Assembly: GCA_012103475.1 (NCBI GenBank)
Contig: WLWS01000005.1
Span: forward strand, 191,001 to 255,000
Reading direction: 5' to 3'
Source of the DNA: Gammaproteobacteria bacterium
GTDB taxonomy: Bacteria > Pseudomonadota > Gammaproteobacteria > Eutrophobiales > Eutrophobiaceae
Length of the DNA: 64,000 nucleotides
A program made the position numbers and the translations under genes. The notes beneath the pieces are model-generated. The model worked only from the letters and a program-made list of their open reading frames with translations. It was not told where the DNA came from and searched no databases. Positions 26,960-35,622 of the stretch are shown in pieces. Numbering within the stretch: position 1 is the stretch's first letter; each line of letters begins with the position of its first letter.

Positions 26960-27433
26960 CTATTCGTTTTCGTCTATCGCGACATTAATTTTATATTGCA
27001 AATAAATAGCTGAGGCAAAAAAAGTAAATACAGGGTTTACTGATTTGCCGATGATATCTCTGATTCTATTACGCAAGGAAAAAAGCAGGATCAAATAGAA
27101 CACCAGGTACACGAGATTAATAAGGGCCGAAGACGACACAATGGCCATATTCTCTTCATATACCCCGGCAAGAACCTGAAAAACAATGTTGATAATAAAG
27201 ATAATTCCGGTCGCCATAATCATTTTCGGTGAGATTAGATTGGAATGAAATGTGTTAACTGTTTTAGCTCTGGTAAATAACCAGTAAAGCGGGTAGATAC
27301 CAAATGTGATAATAGATAATCCAAATACAGCCCATGCAGAAAATCGTTCGAAGTTGTTTACGTCGTCAGCGTTTTGTGTCGTGCTGAGATCCGATTCAGG
27401 TGCTTTATAAATATTACTTGATTCATCTTCCAT
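26960..27433 (-). CDS. DUF4234-like membrane protein
   Basis: A 157-residue inner-membrane protein with about four helices. ATG 27433 follows AAGGGG, and the N-terminal NIYKAPESDLS is of the NPYxAPESxL kind seen on many small membrane proteins. The first helix, AVFGLSIITFGIYPLYWLF, and the following TRAKTVN match DUF4234. A longer frame opens at 27469 but lacks a ribosome site. It is convergent with the MoxR operon and not part of it. Function unknown. Confidence 0.75.
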   Translation of the reverse strand: MEDESSNIYKAPESDLSTTQNADDVNNFERFSAWAVFGLSIITFGIYPLYWLFTRAKTVNTFHSNLISPKMIMATGIIFIINIVFQVLAGVYEENMAIVSSSALINLVYLVFYLILLFSLRNRIRDIIGKSVNPVFTFFASAIYLQYKINVAIDENE

Positions 27434-27684
27434 ATTAATCCCCTTTATATTTAATAGACGCTCTGGCAAATATCCATTCCCCTGCTGCCACTTTACCCTG
27501 AACGTTCAAGGAGCGCCAAGTGTGCGGCAAGCGCCTGAGTGTCAGTTGTGCACAGCCATGAGTCTCGCTTGATTATGCTCGTTATGCGTGTTGATTGACA
27601 CCGGCTGGAGTCAGGCAAATACGTGTGTATGTTGGGTATATATCGCTGACGACATACATTGATTCATTCACATAAAATAAGCTA

Positions 27685-27696
27685 ATTGTCGACAAT
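27685..27696. promoter_or_regulatory. Palindromic operator, distal (acnD)
   Basis: A perfect 12-bp palindrome, ATTGTCGACAAT. With the second site 62 bases downstream it looks like a pair of binding sites for one dimeric regulator. The TTGTCGACAA core resembles operators of FadR-subfamily GntR regulators, which control prp genes in some gammaproteobacteria; that assignment is inference. Confidence 0.6.
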
Positions 27697-27746
27697 AATC
27701 ATTGATATTGCTAGAATTCGCAAAAATACAGTCAAATTATTCAATA

Positions 27747-27758
27747 AATGTCGACAAT
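27747..27758. promoter_or_regulatory. Palindromic operator, proximal (acnD)
   Basis: The second site, AATGTCGACAAT, has a perfect TGTCGACA core (27749-27756), ending 17 bases before the acnD ATG. Its position over the likely transcript start or leader fits repression. Confidence 0.6.
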
Positions 27759-27774
27759 ATAAGAATTTTCCTTA

Positions 27775-30378
27775 ATGAATAGCCAATACCGTAAGCCTCT
27801 GCCTGATTCCAGCCTGGATTATTTTGACGCTCGCGCCGCAATCGAAGCGATCCAGCCTGGTGCCTATGCCGGCCTGCCCTACACCTCCCGTATATTGATC
27901 GAACAACTTCTCCGTCGCTGCGATCCTGCAGTACTCGACGCTTCTTTGAAGCAGATCGTTCAGCGTAAACGTGAGCTCGATTTTCCCTGGTACCCGGCGC
28001 GAGTGGTCTGTCACGATATTCTTGGTCAGACTGCGCTGGTTGACCTGGCTGGTCTGCGTGATGCCATTGCCGAAAAAGGCGGAGATCCTGCTCAGGTAAA
28101 TCCAGTCGTTCCGACCCAGTTAATCGTGGATCACTCACTGGCTGTCGAGCATGGCGGTTTTGACCCGGCTGCCTTCGAAAAAAATCGTGCCATAGAAGAC
28201 CGGCGCAATGAAGATCGCTTTCATTTTATCGACTGGACTAAAACCGCCTTTGAAAACATTGATGTGATTCCGGCTGGCAACGGCATCATGCATCAGATCA
28301 ATCTGGAAAAAATGTCTCCTGTTATACAGGCGCGTGATGGCGTCGCCTTTCCTGATACCTGTGTTGGCACCGATAGTCACACACCTCATATTGATGCCCT
28401 TGGTGTTATCGCCATCGGTGTGGGTGGTCTTGAAGCAGAGACTGTCATGCTGGGCCGCCCGTCTATGATGCGTCTACCCGATATTATTGGTGTTGAGTTA
28501 CGTGGCAAGCGCCAAGCCGGTATAACCGCCACTGACATCGTGCTTGCCATCACTGAGTTTTTGCGCAAGGAAAAAGTTGTATCCGCTTATCTCGAATTTT
28601 TTGGCGATGGTGCAGCAACATTGTCTATAGGTGATCGCGCCACTATCTCCAACATGACACCGGAGTTCGGTGCTTCCGCCGGACTCTTCTATATAGATGA
28701 ACAAACTATTAAGTATCTCAAACTCACCGGGCGTGAACCTGAGCAAGTGGCACTGGTAGAAAACTACGCCAAAGTAGCCGGTCTGTGGGCGGATGATTTG
28801 AAACAGGCCGAGTATGAACGCGTGCTGACATTCGATCTCTCCTCAGTTTGTCGCAACATGGCCGGACCATCCAACCCGCATCGTCGGCTGCCAACCAGCG
28901 AACTCGCGTCCAGTGGTATTGCGCAGGGTCTGGAGAATACAAAGGCGGAAGAAGCCGAAGGAAAATTACCCGATGGTGCAGTGATCATTGCCGCCATCAC
29001 CTCCTGTACCAACACCAGTAATCCCCGTAATGTAGTCGCCGCCGGTCTGATAGCGCGCAAGGCCAACGAACTGGGATTGACACGCAAACCCTGGGTTAAA
29101 TCATCCTTTGCTCCGGGCTCAAAAGTTGCAAAACTTTATCTGGAAGACGCAGGTCTTCTAAGTGAAATGGAAAAGCTGGGCTTTGGCATCGTTGCCTACG
29201 CCTGTACTACCTGCAATGGCATGAGTGGTGCACTTGATCCCGACATTCAAGAAGAAGTTCTCGAGCGTGATCTTTATACAACCGCTGTACTATCCGGTAA
29301 CCGCAATTTTGATGGTCGTATTCACCCTCATGCAAAACAGGCTTTTCTTGCCTCTCCACCACTGGTGGTTGCCTATGCCATTGCCGGTACCATACGCTTT
29401 GATATCGAAAATGATGTGCTTGGCAGCGACAATGCCGGCAAGCCGGTCAAGCTGAAGGACATCTGGCCCGCTGACGAAGAAATTGATGCCATTGTTGAGC
29501 AATGTGTTAAGCCAGAGCAGTTCAACAAAATTTACATTCCTATGTTTGATCTGGGTACAGCCAGTAAATCGGAAAGCCCACTATACGACTGGCGTCCGCA
29601 AAGTACCTACATTCGTCGCCCGCCTTACTGGGAAGGCGCTCTCGCCGGTGAGCGCTCTATGAAAAGTATGCGTCCGCTGGCAGTTCTGGGGGACAACATT
29701 ACTACCGATCATCTTTCGCCATCCAATGCGATCATGCTCAATAGCGCAGCCGGTGCTTATCTGCACAAGATGGGTTTACCGGAAGAAGACTTTAATTCCT
29801 ACGCGACCCACCGTGGTGATCACCTGACAGCGCAACGTGCGACCTTTGCCAATCCAAAACTGTTGAACGAAATGTGCCGTGATGAAAACGGCGAAGTGAA
29901 GCAGGGTTCTCTGGCACGAATCGAACCTGAAGGCAAAGAGAGCCGAATGTGGGAAGCCATAGAGACTTATATGGATAGAAAACAGGCTTTGATCATTATT
30001 GCCGGTGCAGATTACGGTCAGGGTTCGTCCCGCGATTGGGCTGCAAAGGGTGTCCGACTGGCGGGAGTCGAAGCCATCATCGCAGAAGGCTTTGAACGTA
30101 TCCATCGTACCAATCTGGTCGGCATGGGTGTACTACCGCTGCAATTCAAATCCGGCGAAAGCCGTCATACCTATAACATCGACGGTTCCGAGACTTTTGA
30201 TGTAGCTGGTCAACTATCTCCGGGTGCGAATCTACTGGTCCTGATGACCCGCCGTAATGGCGAGACTGTCGAAATCCCGGTGAGCTGTCGTCTCGATACT
30301 GCCGAGGAAGTACACGTCCATGCTGCCGGTGGTGTGTTACAACGCTTTGCAGAAGATTTTCTGCAAGAGGCACAATAA
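27775..30378 (+). CDS. acnD: 2-methylcitrate dehydratase AcnD (Fe/S)
   Basis: AcnD is an aconitase-family enzyme of 867 residues that dehydrates 2-methylcitrate in propionate oxidation. The 4Fe-4S ligands are C411 (AAITSCTNTSNP) and C477/C480 (YACTTCNGMSG). Substrate-loop signatures such as DSHTPHIDALG and the C-terminal GADYGQGSSRDWAAKG are present. Length and the immediate pairing with prpF (3-base gap) separate it from AcnA, which does not travel with prpF. It follows a region with two GntR-like palindromes. The prpB and prpC genes that usually precede acnD are not in the window, so they must lie elsewhere or be missing. Confidence 0.95.
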   Translation: MNSQYRKPLPDSSLDYFDARAAIEAIQPGAYAGLPYTSRILIEQLLRRCDPAVLDASLKQIVQRKRELDFPWYPARVVCHDILGQTALVDLAGLRDAIAEKGGDPAQVNPVVPTQLIVDHSLAVEHGGFDPAAFEKNRAIEDRRNEDRFHFIDWTKTAFENIDVIPAGNGIMHQINLEKMSPVIQARDGVAFPDTCVGTDSHTPHIDALGVIAIGVGGLEAETVMLGRPSMMRLPDIIGVELRGKRQAGITATDIVLAITEFLRKEKVVSAYLEFFGDGAATLSIGDRATISNMTPEFGASAGLFYIDEQTIKYLKLTGREPEQVALVENYAKVAGLWADDLKQAEYERVLTFDLSSVCRNMAGPSNPHRRLPTSELASSGIAQGLENTKAEEAEGKLPDGAVIIAAITSCTNTSNPRNVVAAGLIARKANELGLTRKPWVKSSFAPGSKVAKLYLEDAGLLSEMEKLGFGIVAYACTTCNGMSGALDPDIQEEVLERDLYTTAVLSGNRNFDGRIHPHAKQAFLASPPLVVAYAIAGTIRFDIENDVLGSDNAGKPVKLKDIWPADEEIDAIVEQCVKPEQFNKIYIPMFDLGTASKSESPLYDWRPQSTYIRRPPYWEGALAGERSMKSMRPLAVLGDNITTDHLSPSNAIMLNSAAGAYLHKMGLPEEDFNSYATHRGDHLTAQRATFANPKLLNEMCRDENGEVKQGSLARIEPEGKESRMWEAIETYMDRKQALIIIAGADYGQGSSRDWAAKGVRLAGVEAIIAEGFERIHRTNLVGMGVLPLQFKSGESRHTYNIDGSETFDVAGQLSPGANLLVLMTRRNGETVEIPVSCRLDTAEEVHVHAAGGVLQRFAEDFLQEAQ

Positions 30379-30381
30379 TCT

Positions 30382-31578
30382 ATGTCTCATCCTTCTCAGT
30401 TAAAAATTCCAGCTACCTATATGCGTGGCGGCACCAGCAAAGGTGTGTTTTTCAGTCTGAATGACTTACCCGAAACGGCACAAACAGCGGGCGCTGAGCG
30501 CGATGCCCTGCTCTTGCGTGTTATCGGTAGTCCCGATCCTTATGCTAAGCACACCGACGGTATGGGCGGCGCCACTTCAAGTACCAGTAAGTGTGTGATC
30601 CTGTCGAAAAGCAAGCGGACTGATCATGATGTCGATTATCTTTTCGGGCAAATATCCATCGACAAACCTTTTGTCGACTGGAGTGGCAATTGTGGCAATC
30701 TTAGTGCGGCGGTTGGCGGCTTCGCTATAAGTAAAGGTTTGGTAGATAAGAACAATATTCCGCGGGACGGTATAGCCGAGATACGAATCTGGCAGGCGAA
30801 CATCAGTAAAACCATTGTCGCGCATATCCCCATGAGTAATGGCGAAGTGCAGGAAAGCGGTGATTTTGAACTGGACGGAGTGACCTTCCCGGCAGCAGAG
30901 ATTCAGATTGAGTTTCTTGATCCGGCCGATGGCGATGGTGCTCTGTTTCCTACTGGAAAACTGATCGATGATCTTCAGGTACCCGGATTAGGCACGCTTA
31001 AAGCGACAATGATCAACGCCGGTATTCCAACTATTTTTGTTAACGCAGACAGCATTGGCTATAGCGGTATGGAATTGCAGGACGATATCAATAATGACGA
31101 AAAAGCGCTCGCCATGTTTGAAACAATACGTGCTCATGGCGCTTTGAAAATGGGTCTGATACATGATCTCGGTGAAGCCTCGCAACGCCAGCACACACCC
31201 AAGGTTGCTTTCGTAGCCACACCGGCTAGTTATACGGCATCAAGTGGAAAAACGATCCGCGAAAGTGACGTAGACCTTCTCGTGCGAGCTATGTCGATGG
31301 GAAAATTACACCATGCCATGATGGGTACCGCGGCAGTTGCCATTGGCACCGCAGCCGCGATTCCCGGTACGGTGGTGAATCAGGCGGCAGGTGGTGATGA
31401 ACGTGACAGCGTTCGCTTCGGTCACCCTTCAGGTACCCTGAAAGTTGGCGCTGAAGCAAAACTGATTGATAATCAATGGACCGCCAGCAAAGTGATCATG
31501 AGCCGCAGTGCACGGATTTTGATGGAAGGTCGTATTTATGTTCCAGCCGATGTTATCCAGAACCCAGAGTACAATTAG
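30382..31578 (+). CDS. prpF: 2-methylaconitate isomerase PrpF
   Basis: PrpF is a 398-residue DAP-epimerase-fold isomerase that converts the trans-2-methylaconitate made by AcnD to the cis form. The expected active-site residues are visible as K70 (STSKCVIL) and C104 (DWSGNCGNLS), and the YMRGGTSKGVFF start and late HPSGTLKVGAE are family marks. It begins 3 bases after the acnD stop and is surely cotranscribed. AcnD needs PrpF to replace PrpD, so the pair together supplies one step of the methylcitrate cycle. Confidence 0.96.
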   Translation: MSHPSQLKIPATYMRGGTSKGVFFSLNDLPETAQTAGAERDALLLRVIGSPDPYAKHTDGMGGATSSTSKCVILSKSKRTDHDVDYLFGQISIDKPFVDWSGNCGNLSAAVGGFAISKGLVDKNNIPRDGIAEIRIWQANISKTIVAHIPMSNGEVQESGDFELDGVTFPAAEIQIEFLDPADGDGALFPTGKLIDDLQVPGLGTLKATMINAGIPTIFVNADSIGYSGMELQDDINNDEKALAMFETIRAHGALKMGLIHDLGEASQRQHTPKVAFVATPASYTASSGKTIRESDVDLLVRAMSMGKLHHAMMGTAAVAIGTAAAIPGTVVNQAAGGDERDSVRFGHPSGTLKVGAEAKLIDNQWTASKVIMSRSARILMEGRIYVPADVIQNPEYN

Positions 31579-31658
31579 TATGTCGGAATAATTTACATTT
31601 TGAAACATTACCCTATCTCACATTTCGTATCTTTTTGAAAATATGTAGGAAATTAAAG

Positions 31659-31674
31659 TGGTGCGAAATTTGCT
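31659..31674 (+). promoter_or_regulatory. Sigma-54 (RpoN) promoter for PEP-CTERM gene
   Basis: TGGTGCGAAATTTGCT matches the -24/-12 consensus TGGCACGNNNNTTGCW at 10 of 12 defined positions, with invariant GG and GC at the required 10-base spacing. The predicted start near 31685 leaves a leader of about 37 bases to ATG 31722. In other proteobacteria many PEP-CTERM genes depend on RpoN with the PrsK/PrsR two-component system. No PrsR site was identified. Confidence 0.75.
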
Positions 31675-31721
31675 TTCTAATATAGCCAAAAGCTAATTGA
31701 CCACTTGAATCGGAGATAGCT

Positions 31722-32342
31722 ATGAGACTCGCCATGCGTACTGTTGTTCTATTCGTTTCACTTTTTACTCTTACTACGGCCTACGCGGTGCCAATCACCA
31801 TCGTCAGTCAGCAGGATGTATGGAGTTACAATCAGGCTACTGGTCTGGGCAGTGGTTTGATTGGTGGTGGATTCGCTACTTTCACAAGCGGATACACGGG
31901 CACTAGCACGGGAAATGCGGCTTTTGGTAATTCAGGTCTCGGTGGTGCGCCCTTGTATACGACCCTGTGGGATGCAAACACTGCGCTCTATTTACAAAAA
32001 ACTGTAAATCTAGACGGTATTATCACTGGAAATGCGACTTTAAATGTTGCAGTCGATAATGGCGCAGCCATTTTTATTAATGGTACTCAAGTGTTTAATG
32101 CAGATGCTGGGGGGTTCACCTCTATCTGGGAATACACAGCGAGCGTATCCGATTCATTGTTTATAAACGGTTTGAATACAATCTCGGTTATTGCCAACGA
32201 TTATGGTGGAGCGACCTATTTTGATATGCAGTTGCTGGCAAATATTGAAGCTGCTACAGCCAATGTACCGGCACCGGCTACGTTTATGCTGATGCTGAGC
32301 GGGACAATTGCCCTGCTCTCATTTCGTCGACAAGGTAGCTAG
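31722..32342 (+). CDS. PEP-CTERM sorting-domain protein
   Basis: A 206-residue exported protein. A signal peptide (about 1-23, cleavage near TAYAVP) and a C-terminal sorting tail VPAPATFMLMLSGTIALLSF followed by RR make it a substrate for exosortase/archaeosortase-like processing; the motif is the PAP variant of PEP. The middle is Gly/Ser/Thr/Asn-rich, with beta-rich stretches (NATLNVAVDNGAAIFINGT) like carbohydrate-binding jelly rolls. GGAG precedes ATG 31722 and a sigma-54 promoter lies upstream. No exosortase gene is in this window, so the sorting machinery must be elsewhere. Likely role: exopolysaccharide-associated surface protein. Confidence 0.88.
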   Translation: MRLAMRTVVLFVSLFTLTTAYAVPITIVSQQDVWSYNQATGLGSGLIGGGFATFTSGYTGTSTGNAAFGNSGLGGAPLYTTLWDANTALYLQKTVNLDGIITGNATLNVAVDNGAAIFINGTQVFNADAGGFTSIWEYTASVSDSLFINGLNTISVIANDYGGATYFDMQLLANIEAATANVPAPATFMLMLSGTIALLSFRRQGS

Positions 32343-32432
32343 ATATCGTCCATCTCTGAAAATTGTCGAAATTCCGGCTGCGTGAATAAATGCTTCAGTA
32401 GCCGGGCAGGGTTTTTTATTTTGATATTATAT

Positions 32433-32948
32433 TTAGCCATTTTTAATGCTTAATCGAAAACCGTATATGGAAAAGCCATGTAATTCAAAATCCAGATCCG
32501 GAGAGCGTTGAAATCCCATAGCTTCATACATAGCCCAGGCAACTTGCATGACTTTAGTGCTATGTAACACGACCTGTGAATGTCCGTTTTCTTGCGCTTC
32601 TTGAATACAATAATTCGTCAGGCTTTTGCCAACACCCTTGCCACGGGCTTTGTCACTGACGGCCAGTAAGCGAATACCGGAAGCCATTTCTATATCAATA
32701 TCATCGCCACCGGAGGCGTAGTCTTTCATATTCGCAAAATAGACAACGGCGCCCAGCAAAACATCTTCGGACGACAGAGCAACGAATATTTTTGTGCCTG
32801 ACTTTTCGGTGAGTGCACCGACATTGCTCAGCATTTCGTAATATTCGGGCATATCCTGCCTATCGGGAAAGCCTTCGAGTTGCGAATAGACTTCTACCAT
32901 CAATTGGCCGATTGCCGGAAACTCTGCGCTTGTTGATTCTCTAATCAT
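32433..32948 (-). CDS. GNAT-family acetyltransferase
   Basis: A 171-residue cytosolic acyltransferase of the GNAT fold. The acetyl-CoA loop appears as SDKARGKGVGKSLTNYCI (about 97-114; the R/Q-x-x-G-x-G/A type) preceded by the beta strand IRLLAVS. The C-terminal YEAMGFQRSPDLDF is the usual final strand. The acceptor is unknown. Single gene, divergent from the flavoprotein gene, with 75 bases between. Confidence 0.85.
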   Translation of the reverse strand: MIRESTSAEFPAIGQLMVEVYSQLEGFPDRQDMPEYYEMLSNVGALTEKSGTKIFVALSSEDVLLGAVVYFANMKDYASGGDDIDIEMASGIRLLAVSDKARGKGVGKSLTNYCIQEAQENGHSQVVLHSTKVMQVAWAMYEAMGFQRSPDLDFELHGFSIYGFRLSIKNG

Positions 32949-33023
32949 GATATTGATCTTGATGTATATCTCATTCCCTCAGTATCCGTTAAACTGATCA
33001 ATAATTAAACGTCTTATCTTTAT

Positions 33024-34244
33024 ATGCCTTACCCTGCCCACAACGCAATCCCCGAGAAGGTCGACGTCCTCGTAATCGGTGCAGGTGCGGCCGGACTGAT
33101 GTGTGCAATCACTGCCGGTCAACGTGGGCGTTCTGTTTTGCTGATTGAGCACGCCAACAAAGTCGGTAAGAAAATATTAATGTCGGGTGGTGGGCGTTGT
33201 AATTTCATCAATATCTATGCAGAGGCGGGAAATTATCTCTCACAAAATCCGCATTTCTGTAAATCGGCACTTTCCCGTTATACATCGCAAGACTTTATAA
33301 ACCTTGTAGAAAAACATCACATTGCCTTTCACGAGAAAAAATCGGGTCAGCTATTTTGCGATAATAAGGCAAAAGATATTCTCGATATGTTGTTGAATGA
33401 ATGTAAACAGTCTTCAGTGTCCTTAAGAACACATTGTTCAATAGAAAATATTGAAGCTCTTGAAAGTGGCTTCAAAATCCTAAGTAATCTTGGAGAATTG
33501 CAATGCCAATCTCTGGTAATTGCCACGGGGGGCTTATCTATTCCAAAAATGGGTGCAAGTGCTTTCGGCTACGAGGTGGCGAAACAATTTGGCCTGAATC
33601 TGGTGCCGATGCAGGCTGCTCTGGTACCTTTTACGCTAGGTGAGATTTTACGAGAGCAATTATCTTCACTTAGTGGCAGTTCTTTACCCGTATCAGTGAG
33701 CTGCAACGGAGCAAGTTTTAATGAAGACATGTTGTTTACACATCGGGGGCTGAGTGGCCCGGAAATACTACAGATATCTTCCTATTGGAACCCCGGAAGT
33801 GAAGTACATATTAATTTACTGCCGCAGATAGATTTATTCAAAGAGCTGAAAGTAAAACAGAATAAACGCCCGAAAGCTGTATTGAAAACTGTTCTGACCG
33901 AGTATATGAGTAAGAACACGACGCAGGTTTTTCTTGATTTATGGTTCAGTGAATCAGGCTATCCAAATCAAAGCTTGAATCAATTTACTCATCAACAGTT
34001 TCAGGAAGTTGCCGATCACTTCCACCACTGGGTCTTTAAACCTTCTGGTACCAAGGGTTATCGTACAGCCGAAGTTACCCTGGGAGGGGTCAGCACTGAC
34101 GAAATTTCTTCAAAAACCATGCAGGCAAAAAAACAGCCCGGCTTATACTTTATCGGCGAAGTGCTGGATGTCACCGGGCAACTGGGTGGATTCAATTTCC
34201 AATGGGCCTGGGCCTCCGCGGTAGCCGCAGGTAATTACATCTAG
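33024..34244 (+). CDS. BaiN/HI0933-family flavoprotein
   Basis: A 406-residue FAD-dependent oxidoreductase. The dinucleotide fold GAGAAG (19-24) is followed by KVGKKILMSGGGRCNFIN (about 49-66), a hallmark of the HI0933/BaiN (RdsA) family. A second FAD contact is LVIATGGLSIPKMG, and the C-terminal GGVSTDEI with GLYFIGEVLDVTGQLGGFNF closes the site. In BaiN the family reduces bile-acid intermediates; here the substrate is unknown. Monocistronic. Confidence 0.9.
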   Translation: MPYPAHNAIPEKVDVLVIGAGAAGLMCAITAGQRGRSVLLIEHANKVGKKILMSGGGRCNFINIYAEAGNYLSQNPHFCKSALSRYTSQDFINLVEKHHIAFHEKKSGQLFCDNKAKDILDMLLNECKQSSVSLRTHCSIENIEALESGFKILSNLGELQCQSLVIATGGLSIPKMGASAFGYEVAKQFGLNLVPMQAALVPFTLGEILREQLSSLSGSSLPVSVSCNGASFNEDMLFTHRGLSGPEILQISSYWNPGSEVHINLLPQIDLFKELKVKQNKRPKAVLKTVLTEYMSKNTTQVFLDLWFSESGYPNQSLNQFTHQQFQEVADHFHHWVFKPSGTKGYRTAEVTLGGVSTDEISSKTMQAKKQPGLYFIGEVLDVTGQLGGFNFQWAWASAVAAGNYI

Positions 34245-34275
34245 AACCCGTGTAAATAGAAACCACCCTCTATGC

Positions 34276-34860
34276 CTATTCGTGCGCGTTTCGGCAAAAC
34301 CAGTAATCCAGACTAAAATACCGCCCGGCCCCGGTGAAAAATAATGAGAAAAGCATAATAAAATACGTGATAGCGAATTCGACTCCATTATTGAGAATCG
34401 TCACTGGCCCCGAACTGGTTAACCATTTGTAGTTCCCGTATTCTCGAAGAATCTCATGAACGCGTTGCTTCTTCTCGACCGCTTCCATAACCCGATCATT
34501 GGCAAGCCAGCTTGATGCATCTGATAATACCAGCCAGCCGTTTTCCCAATGTACCGTATAGGCGGCAACAAACATCACAATCATTAAAAGTGGGGCGATT
34601 ATACGAATACCTAACCCGAGAATAAGTAATATGCCACCAACAAATTCAGTACCAGCTGCGAGCACGACCATAACTTCTGGAAAAGGCAGGCCGAGACTGT
34701 GTTCAAACCAGCTTACAGTATTTTCAAACCCTGCTAATTTGGTCCAGCCTGACTGAAGCATGATTGGCGCCAGAAAAACGCGAAATGCGAGTGGTGCAAA
34801 GCCATCCAGATAGCGTACTGGTGTTGTGCCAAGGTAAAAGTTTCTTATAAAGTCTCTCAT
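34276..34860 (-). CDS. DoxX-family membrane protein
   Basis: A 194-residue four-helix membrane protein of the DoxX/SURF4 type. The first half carries the LAFRVFLAPIMLQSGWTKLA and LAAGTEFVGGILLILGLG segments. An inserted loop of about 45 residues (about 107-150) precedes the last helix, and the end GAGRYFSLDYWF is the DoxX C-terminal pattern. It lies 120 bases downstream of the YHS gene on the same strand and is probably under the same TetR-controlled promoter. Relatives include HvfX-type proteins of metal-binding peptide systems, but no bufferin-like peptide is seen beside it. Confidence 0.85.
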   Translation of the reverse strand: MRDFIRNFYLGTTPVRYLDGFAPLAFRVFLAPIMLQSGWTKLAGFENTVSWFEHSLGLPFPEVMVVLAAGTEFVGGILLILGLGIRIIAPLLMIVMFVAAYTVHWENGWLVLSDASSWLANDRVMEAVEKKQRVHEILREYGNYKWLTSSGPVTILNNGVEFAITYFIMLFSLFFTGAGRYFSLDYWFCRNAHE

Positions 34861-34980
34861 GTCTTTCGTTGCTCAATTAAATTCCGGTTCGCGATTAAGA
34901 GTGAATAAAAACGTGGCGACTACGAAGCTATTTTTAAAAAACGGGGGGATATAGCGACGTAGGCACCACGATTCTCTTAT

Positions 34981-35433
34981 TTACAAGGATGCAGGGTCCT
35001 TACTTGCGATCTTTTTCCATTTATCATCAGCGCTAGCTATACGTCCAGGTACATCCTTAAGCCACATGTCCTGTATTCCAGCATCAAGATTCAGATAAAG
35101 TTTTCCATCGATGACACGCCATACTTCAGGATCACCAACGAATTTCTCTCCAACAGATACACCAAAAGCACAATAGCCATTGTAGGCCGGTGCATACTTT
35201 GCCGGATTTGCTTCAAATTTTTCCTGATTTGCTTTACTGGAAAACAGATAGGTCGCGCCTTCATGAACGGCAAGATAGTGACCATTGCCGCGAACCGGTC
35301 GTTTGCCAGTCTGATAGGAAACCACATCATAGCCTTGTACCGCTGGTGCGCTATGAGTGTGATCGCCTGCCATTGCTGAAGTACTCAGGCCAATTAGGAC
35401 GACAAATGCCAGTAGGGTTGATTTAAACGTCAT
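34981..35433 (-). CDS. Secreted YHS-domain protein
   Basis: A 150-residue protein with a signal peptide (about 1-22, cleavage near AMAGDH) and a YHS domain. Its VQGYDVVSYQTGKRPVRG and the YLFSSKANQEKFEANPAKYAP pattern are typical of periplasmic YHS proteins linked to metals, copper in particular. A His-containing N-terminal stretch (DHTHSAP) follows the signal and could bind metal. AGAAGGAG precedes the ATG. Its promoter (TTGACA-17-TACATT) contains a palindrome exactly in the spacer and is divergent from the tetR gene, so TetR repression is likely. Confidence 0.85.
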   Translation of the reverse strand: MTFKSTLLAFVVLIGLSTSAMAGDHTHSAPAVQGYDVVSYQTGKRPVRGNGHYLAVHEGATYLFSSKANQEKFEANPAKYAPAYNGYCAFGVSVGEKFVGDPEVWRVIDGKLYLNLDAGIQDMWLKDVPGRIASADDKWKKIASKDPASL

Positions 35434-35481
35434 TACAGTTACTCCTTCTAGTTATTAAGCGTTTTCGCTTGGGTTACAGTT

Positions 35482-35530
35482 CTGTTTACTTCTGGAAACG
35501 TAATGTAAACAGATCTGTTACCTTTGTCAA
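35482..35530 (-). promoter_or_regulatory. YHS/DoxX promoter with TetR operators
   Basis: On the minus strand a perfect -35 TTGACA (35525-35530) and a -10 TACATT (35502-35507) are separated by exactly 17 bases. A 12-bp palindrome AACAGATCTGTT (35508-35519) fills that spacer. A second inverted pair, CTGTTTAC (35482-35489) and GTAAACAG (35505-35512), spans the -10 and start site. A further GTAAACAG at 35602-35609 lies 13 bases before the tetR ATG, so the regulator probably also controls itself. Confidence 0.82.
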
Positions 35531-35622
35531 ACATATTTTCTAAATATCGGCTATTCATGCTAATATTCAACTTCTTTCAGTGAATTTTTGTTCAATATCA
35601 AGTAAACAGAAAGGTTTAGTAA

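Larger units (their letters stand above)
27434..27774. promoter_or_regulatory. acnD upstream region
   Basis: About 340 bases without a gene. It holds the start-proximal sequences of the DUF4234 gene on the left and the acnD control region on the right, where two TGTCGACA palindromes sit (listed separately). A TTGATA at 27702-27707 between them could be a -35, but the matching -10 is poor. No prpB, prpC or prp regulator gene is present here. Confidence 0.5.
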
